From assembly GCA_963662155.1 (NCBI GenBank), contig OY759262.1:18636118-18700117 (forward strand): a stretch of 64,000 nt of DNA, read 5' to 3'. Origin of the DNA: Lamellibrachia columna (Eukaryota; Annelida; Polychaeta; Sabellida; Siboglinidae). Positions 22,647 to 35,005 of the stretch are shown here, in pieces (positions within the stretch are counted from its first letter, which is position 1; each line of letters starts with the position of its first letter). Under the pieces are notes generated by a model, which saw nothing but the letters and a program-made list of their open reading frames with translations, was not told the origin of the DNA and searched no databases. The translations under genes and the position numbers were made by a program.

Positions 22647-22803
22647 CTCTCCCTCTCCATTTCCCTCTCCCTCCCCTCCATCCCCTCCGTACTTTCCCCC
22701 TCCCTCCCTCCCTCCCGCCTTTCCTCCCTGCCTCCCTCCCTGCCTCCCTCCCTGCCTCCCTCCCTGCCTCCCTCCCTCCCTGCCTCCCTCCCTCCCTCCC
22801 TCC
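22647..22803 (+). repeat. Polypyrimidine tract, copy 3, short
   Basis: About 155 bases, mostly cctccctccctgcctccctc blocks. The regularly placed G interruptions distinguish it from copies 1 and 2. The flanks match copy 2 on both sides (ggaattacagaaccac on the left; attgacgtgacatcaggagt on the right). Confidence 0.9.
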
Positions 22804-23563
22804 ATATTGACGTGACATCAGGAGTCGGTCGTTCCAGCATTTGCATGCGACCCACAAACATTTGAAATGCACAATCAAATGTATGATCAAATGCATGCGT
22901 AATTCTTTGAATAATTATTGTTGTTAGATTCACTTTCACATACCATTAAAAAAAGTTCTCTGAAGTGAGCAGGACCTTCAACTGATTATGAAATCGTTGT
23001 CTGACCTGTGAATTCACTTTCACACCGTGCTCCTTAAAAAGTGCTCTGTGTGTCAAATGTTCAATGCCTGAGCTGTTTTTTATACAACATGAAAATACCA
23101 ACTGATCTGTAGGATTATGGCTTCAGAGATTACCTGTTCATTGAAACAAATTAAACAATGCATGACTCCCTTGTGTTGTGTTGACACTGTTGGGGTGGTT
23201 TCGCGTGACAGCTCATTTGGGGGAGTAAACAGCAGCAGTAGTATCGTCGCCATGTAGTTCACTTTCTTAATTTACTACACAACTATTGGTCATTTGTTTC
23301 TTTGTATTGAAGGAATAATGCGCAGCAAGTGCTCGGATATTCACGGTGATGTCCGGCAAGGCCTGATATGAAGACAACTTTGCTCGCATTGACAACGGCG
23401 AGTGAAAACCCAGACAACACAATACAACGCAATTAATTACTGCGCATTGTTTGACTGTATGCGTTGACTGTCTGCATCGGCTGTATCTTGTCTTCTGCTG
23501 CCTACTGACTGCTTGCGACTGTTCAGCTATCTCTCCATGTAAGACAACACTGCGTCCCGCATG

Positions 23564-23880
23564 AGCCATCTTCACGACACATTCGTCGTCTCCACGTCAT
23601 GTAGACGGCCGACATACATAGCGTTCAGCCGACTGTTCAACTGCCTTCCCCGCGAGCGCGACAACCAGTTCGTCCGCACAAGCCGTCGTCACGACACGTT
23701 AGCTGTCTCTACGACACATTGACGGCTGGCGTACTGTGCGTCCATCCGACAGTTCAACTGTCTTCCCCTTGTGCGACATCAAACCGTCCGCGTCAGCCGT
23801 CTTCACGAAACGTCGCCGTCTCCACGATCTATTGACATCCGGCCTACTATCATCCAACCGCAACAATATCGATATCACTG
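23564..23880 (+). repeat. Approximately 115-bp minisatellite, 2.8 units
   Basis: Units start at 23564, 23681 and 23795, each with agccgtcttcacgacac, a gtctccacg block and ccgacagttcaactgtcttc. It is GC-richer than the flanks. Open frames here come from the repeat. Confidence 0.85.
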
Positions 23881-24740
23881 CGGTCGAACTTATTCAGCTG
23901 GCGGTGAGATCATGCGACCGACGGCCACATTAGTTATCGTTCTACTCAACCCAGCAGAATGACGCGATGGGTATTGTTGACTTTGTGCGGCGTAAGGCAC
24001 GCTACTGTGACTATTTTTTTTCGGAACATTGTATTATAAGTGTGAAATACGCCTTTCTGCTTGTGACGAATTTATTAACACTGATGTCTGTGGTACGGTC
24101 TTGCAGGGGAATAGCCTCATCGGTGAACGTAAAGGAAAACATAGGTTTTTTGTTTATTTGGTTTGAGGGTATTGACAACTTGATCCAGAGTTATAGTTTC
24201 TTTATTTCATCTGTACCATTTCACTTAGGCTTTGATTAATTGTAAACATATTCTTGTGTATTACCTTTGTGTTGTTTTTCATTTCTAGAAATTTCTTACA
24301 CTCATATGTTGAGCTTAATTTAAGTACGGCTTGCCCCTAGTTTGTATAACTAGATATAACCGCCTTGCAAGCAAACCAGTCCTGGTCCTCTTGGAAATAC
24401 ATTGGATTCATGACTGGAACAGACATTACAAAACACTGTAATGATGAATGGTAGGGAGGGGGGAGAATGTCACATTAGAGTGAAAAACTCACTTTTACAG
24501 TTGTTCTAATAAATCAGTATTTGTGCCGAATGGTAATGGCTTTTGTTTTGGTTACCTGCTTGATTTTTTGATGTTGTTATTTATCCTTTTCCTGTGCATC
24601 CCTCTTGTCAACGGATATATTTATTTTGATAAGCATGCTGTAGTCAAGAAGAGTACGTCATTTATATATGAGTACAACCATTTGGTAAAATGGATATCGC
24701 TCTAACGGAGACACATATAATTGGTCGATTCTGAAATTTT

Positions 24741-24764
24741 CGTGCGTGCGTGCGTGCGTGCGTG
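24741..24764 (+). repeat. (CGTG)n microsatellite
   Basis: Six tetranucleotide units. Confidence 0.95.
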
Positions 24765-24822
24765 ATGAGTGTGTGATGTGTCATTGAAGCAGTTCTATGT
24801 AACTTGTATGTTTCTGCGTCTT

Positions 24823-24967
24823 GCACATCTTTCTTCTTTTACCATATTAGGACAGTTAGCCATGTTCGCCACTCCTCTGGTACTTTACCTTTCCTCATAC
24901 ATGTATTCAGCAGCCTCTTTGTCCAGCTGATTCCACTCTCCCCCGCTGCGATTACCATCTCCACATG
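24823..24967 (-). pseudogene. LINE reverse transcriptase N-terminal fragment
   Basis: The reverse complement reads EMVIAAGESGISWTKRLLN and then GKVPEEWRTW, the conserved block before RT motif 1 in several LINE clades (AAG-E-x-G...G-x-x-P-E-x-W). It ends in stops. It may belong to the same family as the relic at 1912-2760. Confidence 0.6.
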
Positions 24968-26550
24968 CATATCATCGATACGGTTTGAAATTAAATAACC
25001 ATCGTGTTTACCAGCCCATTATTCACAAAACAAATGTCATGTTTGAAACGTTACTAAGCTAATAAACAAACTAATCTAATAAATCAAACCGATTATAGTT
25101 TTTGTCATTTTGTATTGACGTATTCAGGATTAGACGTAGCCTGTCAAGGTTTGTATTTAGAATATAGTTATGTTTTGTTTTGCTATAATAACTGTAACAG
25201 AAATAAGCAGTCGTTGTTAATAAACATATGATAAAAATGATAATGCATGATTTTATTAATAACATGTTCAAATACAAAGGTCAGACGCACTAAACAGGAT
25301 AACTAGCGTCTCAGTGATTCTTTTTGCAAAACAGCTACTGTTGTTTGTTATTTGTTCAAGGTCAAGGTTAAGGCCATTTACTGGAGATCAATAAAATAAT
25401 AAAAAATAATAAAGCAGTAGAAACATCGTGAGACATCACACGTTTGTACCGATAGTAATATCATGGACAATATGAGGATGTTTGTCCAATCCGCACGCTT
25501 CGCTAATCCGGCCAAAACCCCTGGTAACCAATGCGGATAAACGAGACGTACTGTATTAGACAATTGGTGACAATCGCTTTGACCTATGCAATATGTAAAC
25601 AAACACTTGACAACAGGCTCATTTTTCAGTGTGTATCGATAAATCCGCTGGTAAATCAGTCAAACAACTGGCTTTAATCGATTTATTACATTTATTGAGG
25701 GGTTCCAAATATGTATGTTGCAATGGTGTACTATCCCTGCCCTCCCACGTACATTTAATTGCAACCGTATGTAATCTGCATTTTTTATATTTACCTCACA
25801 CATGCCCCTTTTAATCATCATAACATAATTAACAATTACATTAATAATAATAATGTGTGTCGTTGCGATGCGAACCGTGTGTGTTGTTTCATGGGAATAA
25901 GAATAAAACAATTCTGCTATTGGCGTAATCACATCAATATGTTCTTTTTCATGATATATCTTGTTATTTCAACTAACGTCTGAACTTCCTCTTATCCAAC
26001 CAATGCCACCATCCTTGTTCATTGACGTACGCCCATCACGAAGGGTAAGCTTTTTAAAACAGTATCAATTATGTCGGCTCTCACAAACGTTCAAGAGTAA
26101 ACACAGTCACGTGGTAAACAGTAAGAAGAAGCTGCTGCCTCAGTATTTGCATCCGGGACTTTTGTTTCTGATGACTGACTCGATACGACGTGGTATATTC
26201 GAAGTACGATTTTCACAGTACTCGCGTGATATTTCAAAAACACACACACGTTTGACTGCTTCGATCAACTATGGCATTGAGCTGGGATGTTTTGCAGAAA
26301 GTTTGTTCTTAATGTGTTGTCACGTGTTCTCTTTAGGGTTCATGCAAGGTGCATTACCCGGCCAAGGAAGAACCCGAACAGTGGCACTCGACAACAGTTG
26401 CCCCGGTATAACGTGCACCTGTCATTCTCCGGTCTTCTTGCTTTTTTCTGACTATGTTTAGTGACTACCCGTCGTGCGCTCCAGTTATTGTCGGTTTTCT
26501 TTTCCATGCTTGGAATTCTAAGAATACCCAAAAATAAGAGACATGTATAT

Positions 26551-26603
26551 AGTGTAAAACGCTTTGAGCAGTCCTATGGACCGGATACCGCGCTATATAA
26601 GAA
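26551..26603 (+). repeat. SINE-type 3' end
   Basis: The sequence has a gtaaaacgctttgagcag block and an accgcgctatataag block, a pattern typical of the conserved 3' end of many invertebrate tRNA-derived SINEs. I could not find a tRNA-like head upstream, so the copy is truncated or the head has decayed. Confidence 0.45.
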
Positions 26604-26842
26604 CATACCTTTACCTTTTATACAATTTCTCCCCGACCGTCAACATAGATCGACGTAAAGCTGTACTAAGCCCTACATTCAGATTATCTTCCACGCAGCA
26701 AAGACGTCACTCACTGAAAAGCCTCGCCCTTTATTTGTATGATATCACTTCCACTCATTATCGTATTATAATCGACCTAGGGTTGTGCTATGCTACTCCT
26801 TTTAGACGCTTTGTATCTCGGACGCCAAACTTTCAGGGGTCC

Positions 26843-26911
26843 ATCCACGACCCCACGGTCGGGTCATCCACGACCCCACGGTCGGGTCATCTACGACCCC
26901 ACGGTCGGGTC
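26843..26911 (+). repeat. 23-bp tandem repeat with internal hairpin, 3 units
   Basis: Three nearly perfect 23-base units. Each contains gacccc and gggtc arms around cacggtc, so the stretch can form three small hairpins in a row. Not a known regulatory element to me. Confidence 0.85.
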
Positions 26912-28465
26912 GTCTTAGTTTAAATATTTCGAAATTCACCCAGCTATTACCCTTTCCACGAACAATGGAATTACCCTTTGTAGTTATTACGTACAATTCT
27001 CCGCAATACTATGTGAAAAATGACGTAGAATTGTTGACGTCACGCGTCTTTTCTTCGATAGTTCGAAGTTACGTAACACAAAGGCAAGGTGTCGCCAGAC
27101 GTTACTGTAATCGCCAGTATTATTTTGTTAGTGTATATAATACAACAACAGTGTTAAGATCAGATAATAGACGTTCGTCTTTGGCCATTTTTTTCATTTC
27201 AGCTTTTTGTCACCCAAAATAATCGATGGAAATATGTTTTTTTTATTTCATACGCGAATCATGGCTGTTTATTTAGTTGCATACAATAATTATGAAACCA
27301 GAACCAGTTCGTTCGTGTTTTGCTTGGGTATTGCGCTGAGTTATTGTTCCATATCTTCGAATACAGTACTACATACAAATAATGACGTTAGTGTAGGGCC
27401 AGTATATCACATGTGGATTAATGTCAATTGTTAACTGCTTTTTTATTTAATAAATTCAATTAAGATAATTTAATTAATTAATTAATCTTACCGTTCAGGC
27501 TTGTCTGAATGGGAGCGAGAACACTACCAAGCGATATGGAACTGGAGAGAAAGCCTAGCCAATATCAAGTCCACTGAATGGCGATCAGTTTATGGATATC
27601 CAAGTCTTGTTTTCGTAAGCATGATCAATATATGTGGAATTTATCATAAAAAACATACCAAATTAAATTCCTAACATTACACTTCATACAAAAAATACAC
27701 AATAACATAAATCCCATCTTATATAAAAATATAATAAATATAAAGTAAATCTAGACGCGTGATATGTCTTTATACTATTTATACTGTTGTGAATTCAGAA
27801 AGAAAAATTATATTAATTATCCGTTCACCTTGGCGAAATTTATAATGTGTTAAATCAACCGCTTGGTCTCAAATATTTAACTAGGATGGGTGGTACGTCT
27901 TTACATTTCAATCTCTTGTCTCTACATAACTATATTTATTATTAGGCATTTCTTAGAACACTTTCGTACAATTAATATTCGACATTTGAGACGACCAGCG
28001 GGTTGACGTCAGTTTACGTGTATTTTATTACCAGTCGAAAGATGTGTTGTTTACAATGTAGTCTTAGCCGACGAGAGATGGATGGAACAAACAGAGGGTT
28101 AGTGTTATTTTTGACATTTAATCTGCGCGCGGTTAACTCTTGTGCGTCTTATCATCCCCGATAAATCAGTTTGCTGAAAGTAAATATCTTATTGCACGCG
28201 ATGACGAATCAAGCGAAGATCTGTCGCGAGACAGGATTTGAATATGGGGTGTGCCATTCATTCAAAAAAGGTGGCGCTCTGGCGAGAGATAGGCAACTAG
28301 TATCGAGGTCAGGCAGTGCAGCGCGTAACGAGATCGGCTCGGCAAGGAAAGGCCAGTTTTTATAGAACGTGACTAAGTGCCTGGCCAATTTAACATACTT
28401 TGATAACCGATACAGTTATTCCGAAAATACTACCGAATGCCGATATCTTCATTTCAGGTTTTAAA

Positions 28466-28575
28466 ATACATCATATGTGCGAATGTGCATTAAAATATAA
28501 TTAATGAAACATACAATGTAATACATCATATGTGCGAATGTGCATTAAAATATAATTAAAGAAACATACAATGTG
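28466..28575 (+). repeat. 55-bp direct duplication
   Basis: Two adjacent, nearly identical 55-base copies (atacatcatatgtgcgaatg and onwards) starting at 28466 and 28521. Recent local duplication. Confidence 0.9.
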
Positions 28576-29169
28576 TAAAAATAAATAGATACTATTATAT
28601 AAAATCACCACTGCTCACAATAAATAATAAAACATATACCTTCATTAAATATTTTTTTAATGTCTCACTCAATATCCATCCACATCTTATTAACATATCA
28701 GCTTAAATTTTAATGTCATCTTGCATTGTATTTCGATGTTGTTTTGTTGTTACCGTATTAAACATAATTCGTAACCTGGACTCCTAATAAGGTCGTGGTT
28801 ACCCCAAATCTAAAAATGTTAGCCGCATGCAAACGTTGTGTTTTCATGTTGCATAGGCTAATATAGCTGTCGAATGAACGCTAGTACACATTTCCCTTTA
28901 AACTGTCTGTCATCTTATTAAAATGCTTTCCTGGCCATTCATGTTACCTCTTTCATATCGGCAAGTTTACCCGATTTCAGTCGGAGACATAACTGGAACC
29001 TCCAACACATTCTGCGTAAACCTGGCGTGATATTCTTGAATTTAGTTGCACATGGCTAGTTTTTATGATGTATTTTAGGTGCATAGCCCACAATCATAAT
29101 TGTGGTTTCGCTTGAAGTCGTTCAGTACACAGTGACTAACGAACGGTCGACGTTTCTCTTGCCTAATGG

Positions 29170-31672
29170 TCTTCCATTCAATAGCAAGTTATAGTAAACG
29201 CTATAAAGGAAGTTAGTAAAGGGGAATGTATCATAATGGGAGATTTTAACCATGGACACATACAATGGAATTCTCTAGAGAGCACAGGGATTGAGGACCA
29301 ACAATTTCTATTTTTAATCCAGGATAGCTTTCTTACTCAGCACGTACTAGAACCAACCAGGGGAGAAAATGTATTAGATATAGTTTTGTCATCACAAAAA
29401 GAATTAGTGGACAATGTAAAAATATTTGAACCATTGGGTAATAGTGACCATAATCAAATACATTTTGACATCAATGTAAAATCAGAAAGTAAAAATAAGA
29501 AAACGTACAAGAGAAACTTCCACAAAGGTAACTACAAAGATATGAGAAAATACTTAGCAAAGCTAGATTGGAATAACATGCTGATGAATAAGACCGCAAT
29601 TGAATGTTGGAATATTCTAAAATATGAAATTGAGAGTATCATCGATAAATTTGTTCCCTTCCAAAAACAAGGAAAACGGTGTAGAAAGAAACACTTGTCA
29701 AAAGAGGCTATTAGAAAAATAATGCTAAAACAAACTATGTGGAGGGTTTATAGGCGTACCAGAAAGGACGAAGACTATGCAAAATACAAAGAGGCACTTA
29801 ATGCAGCTACAACTGAAATCAGACAATCTAAAAGAAGCTATGAGCAAAAACTAGCATGTAACATAAAAAATGACAGCAAGAGTTTTTATGCATATGTCAG
29901 GAGTAAACAAAACGTACAAGACAAGGTTGGACCTCTAGAAGACAGTGCTGGAAATATAATATCACAGGGGTTTTTAATGGCGGAAGACCTAAATGGTTAC
30001 TTCAGTTCAGTGTTTACCAAAGAAGATATTAGTTCATTACCAGTTGCTGATGCTAAATTTCAGGGGGCTAAATCTGACTATTTAGGTCCGTTAGTTGTAA
30101 CTCCAGAATTGGTAGCTAAGAAAATAAAGGCAATGAAAGATAACAAATCACCGGGAGTGGATGGGATTCCTCCAAAATTACTAATGGAAACAGTAGAACA
30201 AATCAGTATACCACTTGCAAGAGTATTCAACTTGTCATTAAAAGAGGGAGTTGTTCCGTTTGAATGGAAAGAAGCAAACATCATACCATTATTTAAAAAG
30301 GGTTCGAGAAATAAGTCAGAGAATTACAGACCAGTGAGTTTAACGTCAGTGATTTGTAAATTATTAGAAAGGTTAATTAAAGACCATATGGTGGAATTCC
30401 TCGTTAAGCATAAATTATTAAATTCATCTCAACATGGATTCCTTAAAGCGAGGTCATGCTTAACAAATATGTTATGTTTTTTGGAAGAAATCACTAAGTG
30501 GATAGACGTGGGATCGCCAGTAGATATTATCTACTTAGATTTTCAGAAAGCTTTTGACAAAGTGCCACATCAAAGATTACTACTTAAATTAAAAGCCCAT
30601 GGTATCGGGGACAGCATAACTGACTGGATAGAACAATGGCTGACTGACAGAAGACAACGAGTTGTAGTAGATGGAGAAGTTTCAAATTGGAAATCGGTTT
30701 TGAGTGGGGTACCTCAAGGATCAGTATTAGGACCTATATTATTCTTAATTTATATCAATGACTTGGACGACAGTATAACAAGTAACGTACTGAAATTTGC
30801 GGATGACACAAAACTGTTTAGAAAGGTTAATACTGATGGTGATAAACAACATTTACAAAACGATCTAGACAGATTAGTGAAATGGTCTGAGAAATGGCAG
30901 ATGTTGTTCAATTTTGGGAAATGTAAATGCCTACATACAGGACATAGGAACTTGAATGTAAACTATAAAATGGGAGATACTGTTCTGGGTACTACTGTAA
31001 AAGAAAAGGACTTAGGAGTTACAATAAGCGCTGATATGAAAGTTTCAGAGCAGTGTGGTATTGCAGCTTCAAAGGGTAATCAAATTCTTGGATTGATTAG
31101 AAGAAACATAACATACAAGGGAAAAAAGTTAATTATACCTCTTTATAAAGCAATAGTTGGAGACCATATCGTAAGAAAGATATAGATACGCTTGAACGCA
31201 TACAAAGGAGAGCAACTAAAATGATTCCAGAACTGAGAGACCTTAGTTATGAAGAACGCCTGAAAGAATGTGGTTTAATAACTCTAGAGACAAGGAGGTT
31301 AAGAGGAGATCAGATTGAAGTTTTTAAGATATTGAATGGGTATGAAAATATTGATAGAAATATGTTTTTCTCACTCAAGAAGGATAGCAGAACTAGAGGA
31401 CATGAGGTAAAATTAGTAAAGGATCAATGTAGATTGGACATCAGGAAGCACTCGTTCTCACAGAGGACAATAAATGAATGGAACAAATTGTCTACAGATT
31501 GTGTAACTGCTAGCAGCGTGAATATGTTTAAAAACAAGGTTGACACATATCTCAGGAGGGCGGGTTATAAGTAGATGAACATTGTTGGACTCTCGATAAG
31601 CCAATGGCTTCCTTGTCCACTTGCCATCTGGGCCTTTGGCTTGGATGGCAAATCTTGTTAAATCTTGTTAAA
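29170..31672 (+). mobile_element. CR1/Rex1-like LINE, copy 1 (largest)
   Basis: 5'-truncated near 29170, within the endonuclease. It ends in a 3' tail of three to four 10-bp units (aaatcttgtt). The 3' UTR (cgataagccaatggcttcct) and the tail are shared with the minus-strand copies at 41375-42935 and 48384-49145, which defines the family in this window. No clear target duplication was found. Confidence 0.9.
29236..31574 (+). pseudogene. LINE ORF2: endonuclease end plus reverse transcriptase, one frameshift
   Basis: The first frame (649 codons) starts at the MGDFN motif of the APE endonuclease, the upstream codons being cut off by truncation, and includes the catalytic SDHNQI block. RT blocks follow: NYRPVSLTSVICKLLE, YLDFQKAFDKVPHQ, SGVPQGSVLGPILF, KFADDTKLF (intact catalytic F-A-D-D) and KEKDLGVTIS. 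At about 31150 it shifts frame because about 31 bases encoding RPHLEYCIQA are missing (compare 48890-48930). The C-terminal part continues at 31221-31574 (IPELRDLSYEERLKECGL). Apart from the truncation and this deletion the ORF is clean. Confidence 0.9.
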
Positions 31673-33559
31673 TCTTGTTAAAGTTAATGCGGTCGATGTA
31701 AACTAGAATAGTCAATAGAAAATGTAAAACAACTTGTCGCCTTCCGTTATTTCTAACGTAAGTTTATCTTGCATGTGATTTTAACACAATTTGTCTAAGA
31801 TAACATTACTCTGTGGACTGATGTAACTTATAGTCTAAATATCAGTTCCATTGCATTACATAAATTACCCGAGTTATGTAACATTTCTGTAAGGAATCGT
31901 ATGTTAATATGATGGAAACGGACCGATGTGTATTCTTCGTTTCGTATACTATATCGACTTAAAGGGGGGGGGGTGAAACACTCGAACAACCATAGCCCAA
32001 ACATAATAACATACCATTTACAGTATATATCACCCTTATATGATGGGCGCAACGCCACGGTAATTTTGTAATATCCTTTTTAACTTTGCCATTATCTTCG
32101 CTGGGCGGCGCCATATTGCTCTGCGGGGGGCTCAGCGGCAGAGTGGTTTGAGTACGAGCTCCTGACACCGCGTTCACACAGTAAAAACCTCTCGGAAAAA
32201 CGGCCGAAACGCATGGAAAATCGAATAAAAAGAAAACTGGTGTGCACTGGATGGCTCCTGGATATATCAACTAGTACTACAAATGCAAGGAAAAAACTTT
32301 TGATCGACTTCCGAGGAAGAATTTGCAGCGGAAAAGGTGGCATATCAAATGCGGAAATTGCCGTGTCCGCCAGCCGCAGGCTCTGCGAGTGACCACTTTT
32401 CCGATGCAGATTACAAGACAAATGACTATGTGATGAGCATGGACAGACGGTGAGCATCAAGTTGTCATTCTTGGTCAAAGACACCGTTCCATCTTAGATC
32501 TTTTTTTTCGCATATGAACATGCATCTACAGACTATTCTGCGACAAGGAAACGTCAGATATAAGAGGGCAGAGCGATGCGTAGGAAGCGATGAGCCGAAA
32601 CCGGGTTAGTAAATTGGATTACCGTTACCATTGTGACTTATCACTACGATTACAATATAGTTCCACCCCAATAAGCACAGCTGTGCTTCAACGTCAGCAT
32701 ATATATGACCCACATTAAATCGAAATGTATGAATACAATAAAGTGCGAGTAAGTGTTAATAGTTTGATATAATTACGAGTGTTTTCCAATCCGCCGATTT
32801 ATTTTCGACGTGATCAGACGTACCGTCAATACGTGGCCGTACTCAAAACAATAACAATAACTCAGTAAGTGCTACAGGATACACTGCAACCTTATAACAT
32901 GGGCCATGGCGTATGTACTAGGCAAAATTATTAAAGAAAATAATTTGATATTATTTATTGACAGTCAATAAGTCTCATACTCCTGTGTTCTAAATGCCTA
33001 GAGAGCAAGCAGCAAGCGTAAGGCTAAGCCTGGGGGGGGGTTAGATGCATGGGAGAAACACGACCAAAAGACAGTATAGACTATAGTGCAACAGAAGCCT
33101 ACTGTTGCTGTTTACATTTCAAATTCTTTATGAATATATTTAAAATATACAAATACTTTCATTGTGATTAAGTGCAAATGCAGTTACAAAAACTTTTTTA
33201 AAGTATTTAAATATTTAAGTAAAATGCATTTCACCCATGCAATGTCTAGCTGGAAAGGAAACTAACTAAGGCATCGTCATCTACCCAGTTGAACACTGTC
33301 AGATTACATGTCTGCTTTCTATAATGACACTTTACAATTTCTGTCTGAATTCTTGTGACTTGACAATAAGGCAAAATTATAGAAAATTAATTTGCTTTAT
33401 TGATCAGATTAAACCCCACATGTAATAACCGGAAGTTCATAGAGATGTATTAATTACATTTTATTCTAAATCGACTGATAACACTAATGGATATCGTGGG
33501 GGGAGGGGGCAACTGTCGGCAACCCACAATAGTATTAGTACAAGCTATACATATGAAGG
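31673..33559. other. Non-coding stretch
   Basis: Contains a run of 10 G at 31964 and a GC-rich patch at 32090-32400 with no exon I can support. A tRNA-like string (gctcagcggcagagtgg, 32132) lacks a proper B box and fold. Nothing else was seen. Confidence 0.45.
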
Positions 33560-33567
33560 AAGTATAT
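33560..33567 (+). repeat. 8-bp target duplication, left (aagtatat)
   Basis: Identical to 35736-35743. It flanks a terminal inverted repeat on each side, and 8 bp is the standard target duplication of hAT elements. Confidence 0.8.
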
Positions 33568-33763
33568 CAGGCATGGGGTCAATTCTGTTTTGTCAATTCC
33601 AAAAAATCAGTTCTAATTCCGCATTGCAAAAATCAATTCCAACTGTTAAAATCCTAGGCTAAAGAAAAATTAAAATCCAATTCGTTTTAACACAGTTTTA
33701 TTTGTCATGTGTGCACAATCATATTTAATTAGATATGATTAAACAATTATTGTTCGTTAAATG

Positions 33764-33767
33764 CACG

Positions 33768-33800
<33 letters not shown>
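33764..33800 (+). repeat. Compound (AC)n(AT)n microsatellite
   Basis: acacacacacat runs into an at repeat. It lies inside the hAT-like element. Confidence 0.95.
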
Positions 33801-33964
33801 CAGGTTTGCCATAAAAAACTTTAAAATGGCATCCAGCCATTTCATATGTACTTTCTGCTGCGACACCTCTCCTGGATTTTTGCTAACAAAACCAGACATT
33901 TTGGACAGCCCTGGACAGTTGGGTCATTAATCTAAGTTTTGAACCGTTTCCCCTGTTTATATCG

Positions 33965-35005
33965 GGTCCAGGTCATTTGCCCCCCTTTCGGACATTTGCC
34001 CCTTTGTCACTTGCCCCCCCCCAGACATTAGCCCCTTGCCTTATTCAAAATCTGGACATTTGCCCCCTGTCCATAGCTTCTGGATTATTTGTAAGTTTTT
34101 TAACTTATTTTTTTATTTCTGAACATGAATTCAAGATATATATTACCCTAATTGCAATTAATGTTCTTTGTGCCAGATCTGCCAATAAATTACTTTATGT
34201 AGTTGGAGATGATCCTGTAATCAAAGGATTATCTTTATTGCAATTGTGGAAGAAGCCAGTGACATTAGGACCTGGACATGTTAGGACAATTGAGGATATT
34301 TGAAAGAAGCCATCTCAACAAGGTTTCTTTTGAATTGCATTTACCATGGAGAGTTGGAGTGACTCCATTTTCCTATAAAACTGGATGCACAAGCCAGAGT
34401 TGTCAGAATTCACTTATAACTTCACCATGGAAATTACTACTAGCATTTGAGGAGGTCAGAAGCTATGTTTTGAGTGTCATTCCTACACCAAGAAGGGGGA
34501 CCAACAAGATTACTCTTCATTGGGAGTGAAGCCAGGGTCGATCCTGATCATGCAAGGGTGCTGTGGTCACTGATCTGATCTCCAGATCCAGAATGTGATC
34601 AACAAGACTGCCTGCAACCATGATGGTGACACGGCACAAATAGAAGCTGCCAAGGTCCGTGAGGACCTGAAAACTAAGGCAGCTAATACCAGGGGCACTC
34701 CAAACCAGCTGATCTCTGACTCGTTACTGTCCACCACTTTTTGTGGAAGCATCACCCCAAGAACCCATCTTCCACCACTGATCTGACTATCAATGATACC
34801 TGGAAGACAACTGGTGACAAGATCATCTCATACACACTCCAGGGGATAGGCTATTGCATTAGGCTAAAGTGACTTTGACTTGTCATTGAATGTTATGTTA
34901 TTGTAGTAATAATGATAAAACTGCAAACTGATTTTCACTTGTCAACTATCATAGAAAAAAGGGGCAGATGTCCGGGGGGGGGGAGCAAATATACTAGGAG
35001 GCGGA
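33965..35005. mobile_element. MULE-like element nested in the hAT-like element
   Basis: Near the left end, catttgcccccctttcgg and acatttgcccc, and near the right end read inverted, tatttgctccccccccc and ggacatctgcccc, form an imperfect terminal inverted repeat of about 32 bases. The 9-base string tttatatcg flanks both sides (33956-33964 and 35006-35014), the length usual for Mutator-like elements. A FLYWCH/MULE-like peptide lies inside, which agrees with the class. The very ends just inside the duplication do not match well, so the exact borders are tentative. Confidence 0.55.
34595..34786 (+). pseudogene. FLYWCH/MULE transposase-like fragment
   Basis: The frame reads NKTACNHDGDTAQIEAAKVR, then EDLKTKAANTRGTPNQLISD. 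This resembles the segment following the FLYWCH zinc finger in Mutator-like transposases and their relatives (H-x-H, then IEA-K-x-x-x-x-IK-x-x-A-x-x-T-x-x-x-P-x-x-I). The zinc finger itself and the DDE domain are not recognisable, so this is a deletion remnant. It gives the class of the nested element. Confidence 0.5.

Larger units (their letters stand above)
21976..24818. repeat. Tandem segmental duplication, partial diverged copy 3
   Basis: The third occurrence of the unit start (agcttcctcatgcgtg at about 22090) is followed by ggaattacagaaccacaatg, a short polypyrimidine tract, the block after the tract, and at 24380-24700 the block matching about 960-1280 of copy 1 (ctaataaatcagtatttg). 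It carries a private insertion or unrelated block at about 22130-22600 and at 23240-24360, and it ends where a LINE fragment starts at about 24823. It is clearly more diverged than copies 1 and 2 are from each other, so it looks like an older or decayed unit. Confidence 0.75.
24968..28465. other. Long AT-rich stretch without a gene
   Basis: No exon or RNA gene can be supported. Only short items stand out: a SINE-type 3' end at 26551, a 23-bp hairpin repeat at 26843 and a run of ttaattaattaattaa near 27470. The 166-codon frame at 25961-26461 has neither splice context nor a recognisable domain. Confidence 0.5.

Noticed and set aside
32120..32180. tRNA-like string gctcagcggcagagtgg
   Set aside because: No B box of adequate match and no cloverleaf could be drawn.
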